Shown here: positions 62,592-64,000 of the stretch, piece after piece
Position numbering within the stretch: the stretch's first letter is position 1
Layout of the letters: the number at the start of each line of letters is the position of its first letter
DNA from: Chlorobiota bacterium
GTDB taxonomy: Bacteria; Bacteroidota; Ignavibacteria; OLB7
Assembly: GCA_016700335.1 (NCBI GenBank)
Contig: CP065014.1
Coordinates: 347,001 to 411,000, forward strand
Length of the DNA stretch: 64,000 nucleotides
Direction: 5' to 3'
The notes under the pieces: generated by a model
Databases searched by the model: none
The model's input: only the letters and a program-made list of their open reading frames with translations
Told to the model about the DNA's origin: nothing
Program-made: the position numbers and the translations under genes

Positions 62592-63242
62592 ATGTCATCG
62601 TTTAATTTGGTTGCAAATCAAGATCCAAGTTATACTTTAGGGAATATAACTTATTCAAATACAGCATCAAGAGTTATAGCTTTAAATTCAATTTATTCAA
62701 ATGAATATGAAACTTATTTAACAGACTTATCAAAATCTAATTCAGTTTTTCCATTGAATATTAAAATGTTTACTATTGATGGAGTCAGTATTGTGGACGG
62801 ACAAAGACCAACATTTGCTCCAGATGATTCTAAATTATGTTTGAGTAGCCCGTTAAATAATGCTTTATTATTATTTGACTTTTCATCTCAAAAACTCTCT
62901 TATATAAAAGCTCAAGGAGTAATGCAAAACCCTAGATGGTTTTTGTTTGGAGGAAAATCTGGAGTTGATGATGAAAATAATAATTCCAATATAAGTTTTG
63001 TAAATGCAAATTATTATAATGGAAAAATTAAACTTGATTATTCAATCTCAAAATCATCAAATATTGAAATTAAAATTTCTAATTCTATTGGTGAAGTAGT
63101 TTATTTAACAAAGAATTCTCAAACTGAAGTAGGAAACAATAAATTATTAATTGATGCTGGTAATTTTTCTAGTGGAGTTTATTTTTTAGAACTTAATAGC
63201 AACGATCAAAGAAAAGCGATTAAACTAACAATTAAAAAATAA
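62592..63242 (+). CDS. C-terminal part of the M4 peptidase (propeller end and T9SS sorting domain), separated by a frameshift
   Basis: A 216-aa frame without signal peptide that continues the peptidase's TolB-like propeller (the open frame begins 62538 and gives ELNLISMSSFNLVANQ, flowing in from the upstream frame by a -1 shift near 62574-62580) and ends in a T9SS type A sorting domain (about 150-216: INYSI-like strand, NIEIKISNSIGEVV, GVYFLELNSNDQRKAIKLTI). A sorting domain without an export signal is useless by itself, so this is part of a split gene. No slippery heptamer is seen, so mutation or assembly error is more likely than programmed frameshifting. The stop (TAATG) overlaps the next gene's start. 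Confidence 0.75.
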   Translation: MSSFNLVANQDPSYTLGNITYSNTASRVIALNSIYSNEYETYLTDLSKSNSVFPLNIKMFTIDGVSIVDGQRPTFAPDDSKLCLSSPLNNALLLFDFSSQKLSYIKAQGVMQNPRWFLFGGKSGVDDENNNSNISFVNANYYNGKIKLDYSISKSSNIEIKISNSIGEVVYLTKNSQTEVGNNKLLIDAGNFSSGVYFLELNSNDQRKAIKLTIKK

Positions 63243-63712
63243 TGCTTATAAAAATGAACTTTTATCAAACATTATTAACAATTTCGATAATTTTTATGGC
63301 TGCTGGTTGTTGTAAAAAAAACATTAATCAAGAAAAAAGTTATTCTCAAAATTTAAAAATTGTTGTAAGTGCTTCTGGTGGTTTTTCTGGAGAATCTATA
63401 GGCTATGATTTGAAATCAAATGGGGAAATTAGAGGTTGGGAAATGGTTGCAGGGAAATCACTAGAGTATATTTCAAAATTTAATGCTCCAGACTCTGTAA
63501 AAATTTTCTTTAGTAAAATTGATAAAATTGGATTTAAAAACATTCAATATTTAATTCCAGGTAACCAGACAAACTCTCTATTGTTTTATGAAAATGATTC
63601 TTTGGTAAATGAAGTTGGATGGAGTAATTCTAATAATCAAGCTCCAATTGACGTAAAAGATTTGTACAATTCAATAATGGATTTTATAAAAGAAAATAGA
63701 ATGAAGAATTAA
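63242..63712 (+). CDS. Small lipoprotein of unknown function
   Basis: A 156-aa lipoprotein: hydrophobic NFYQTLLTISIIFMAAG ahead of the lipobox MAAGC, so the lipidated Cys is about residue 22. The mature part YDLKSNGEIRGWEMVAGKSL, then SKIDKIGFKN, suggests a small beta-rich periplasmic domain. The first ATG (63242) overlaps the preceding stop by one base (TAATG), implying translational coupling to the peptidase C-terminal frame; an internal ATG at 63254 (MNFYQTL) is an alternative start. Function not recognised. A gene for another secreted protein begins 86 bp downstream. Confidence 0.7.
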   Translation: MLIKMNFYQTLLTISIIFMAAGCCKKNINQEKSYSQNLKIVVSASGGFSGESIGYDLKSNGEIRGWEMVAGKSLEYISKFNAPDSVKIFFSKIDKIGFKNIQYLIPGNQTNSLLFYENDSLVNEVGWSNSNNQAPIDVKDLYNSIMDFIKENRMKN

Positions 63713-63798
63713 TTTTTTCAAATTAATCTAATGTTCAAATAGTTTTTTAACTTTTAAATCAAATCAAATTTTAACAATTTTTATTAATAATATATAAA

Positions 63799-64000
63799 AT
63801 GAAAAACTCTTTTTTATTTATTGCTTGTATTTATCTTTTACAAACTTATAATTCCTTGAATGCTCAAGTAACTAACAAACATTACTTTGGTGCTGAAGCT
63901 GGTATATATGGAATTACTCCTCAGGCTGAGAAAGATTTCTTCTTTATGTTTAAGTATCCAAATCTTGACCCAGATTATAATGGTAATGGTTTAATTCCAA
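63799..64000 (+). CDS. Secreted protein, N-terminal part (partial)
   Basis: The frame starts with ATG 63799 and runs off the right edge of the window. A signal peptide (FLFIACIYLLQTYNSLN, cleavage near AQV) is followed by VTNKHYFGAEAGIYGITPQA and aromatic-rich sequence. The AGIYG alternation could be an early strand of an outer-membrane barrel, but only 67 residues are seen. It belongs to the cluster that follows the STAND regulator. Confidence 0.6.
   Translation, partial: MKNSFLFIACIYLLQTYNSLNAQVTNKHYFGAEAGIYGITPQAEKDFFFMFKYPNLDPDYNGNGLIP

Noticed and set aside
62574..62592. Programmed -1 frameshift in the M4 peptidase
   Set aside because: No slippery heptamer or downstream stem-loop was visible, so a mutation or sequencing error fits better.
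1..64000. tRNA, rRNA, CRISPR arrays, insertion sequences
   Set aside because: No cloverleaf, rRNA-like block, regular repeat-spacer array or transposase was found by reading the window.

Overview
This 64 kb window is AT-rich and looks like a gliding or secretory member of the Bacteroidota/Chlorobiota group, perhaps near Ignavibacteria or Kapabacteria. The evidence is type IX secretion (T9SS) C-terminal sorting domains on several secreted proteins, TonB-dependent receptors with carboxypeptidase-regulatory domains, Ig-like and choice-of-anchor-D (ASH) surface proteins, and recurrent Bacteroidota-type -7 boxes (TAnnTTTG). Oxygen-dependent HemF suggests aerobic growth, and KdsC implies an LPS outer membrane. 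I saw no rRNA, tRNA, CRISPR array or insertion sequence.

Layout. 1-6.7 kb: end of an oligopeptide ABC ATPase gene, a TonB receptor, fumC, a secreted protein, a small histone-H1-like (Hc1) gene and a lipoprotein. 6.7-13.7 kb: mostly minus-strand metabolism (S9 peptidase, cytosolic carbonic anhydrase, lipoprotein, hemF, arsC-like, icd) with plus-strand queC. 13.8-18 kb: a lone Rieske protein, then a defence-like patch with a large type ISP restriction-modification enzyme beside decayed coding remnants. 18-29 kb: glyA, two EamA transporters, a T9SS-exported hydrolase, a translationally coupled nucleotidyltransferase/B12-radical-SAM pair, a TonB receptor and an XRE regulator. 29-51 kb: three giant exported surface proteins (1650, 1843 and 1749 aa), an orphan ABC permease with no ordinary start codon, kdsC and another TonB receptor. 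51.4-55.2 kb: a probable manganese (yybP-ykoY) riboswitch with an intrinsic terminator ahead of an exported carbonic anhydrase and a TerC/Alx membrane protein, then an aldehyde dehydrogenase. 55.2-64 kb: a very large STAND ATPase with a C-terminal SARP/BTAD-like DNA-binding module, facing a cluster of small exported proteins, a zinc-ribbon protein, an M4 metallopeptidase, a lipoprotein and a further secreted protein cut by the window end.

Two systems stand out. First, the STAND/SARP-like regulator gene is separated from the first small secreted gene by three copies of TCRATACY spaced 21 and 22 bp, and two more copies spaced 22 bp precede the zinc-ribbon/M4 peptidase genes. This looks like a regulator with its own operators and a dedicated exported regulon. 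Second, the manganese riboswitch appears to control an exported beta-carbonic anhydrase together with TerC, an unusual pairing. Also notable are a frameshift that cuts the T9SS sorting domain off the M4 peptidase, and spurious TTG starts of queC and glyA that lie inside promoter boxes.
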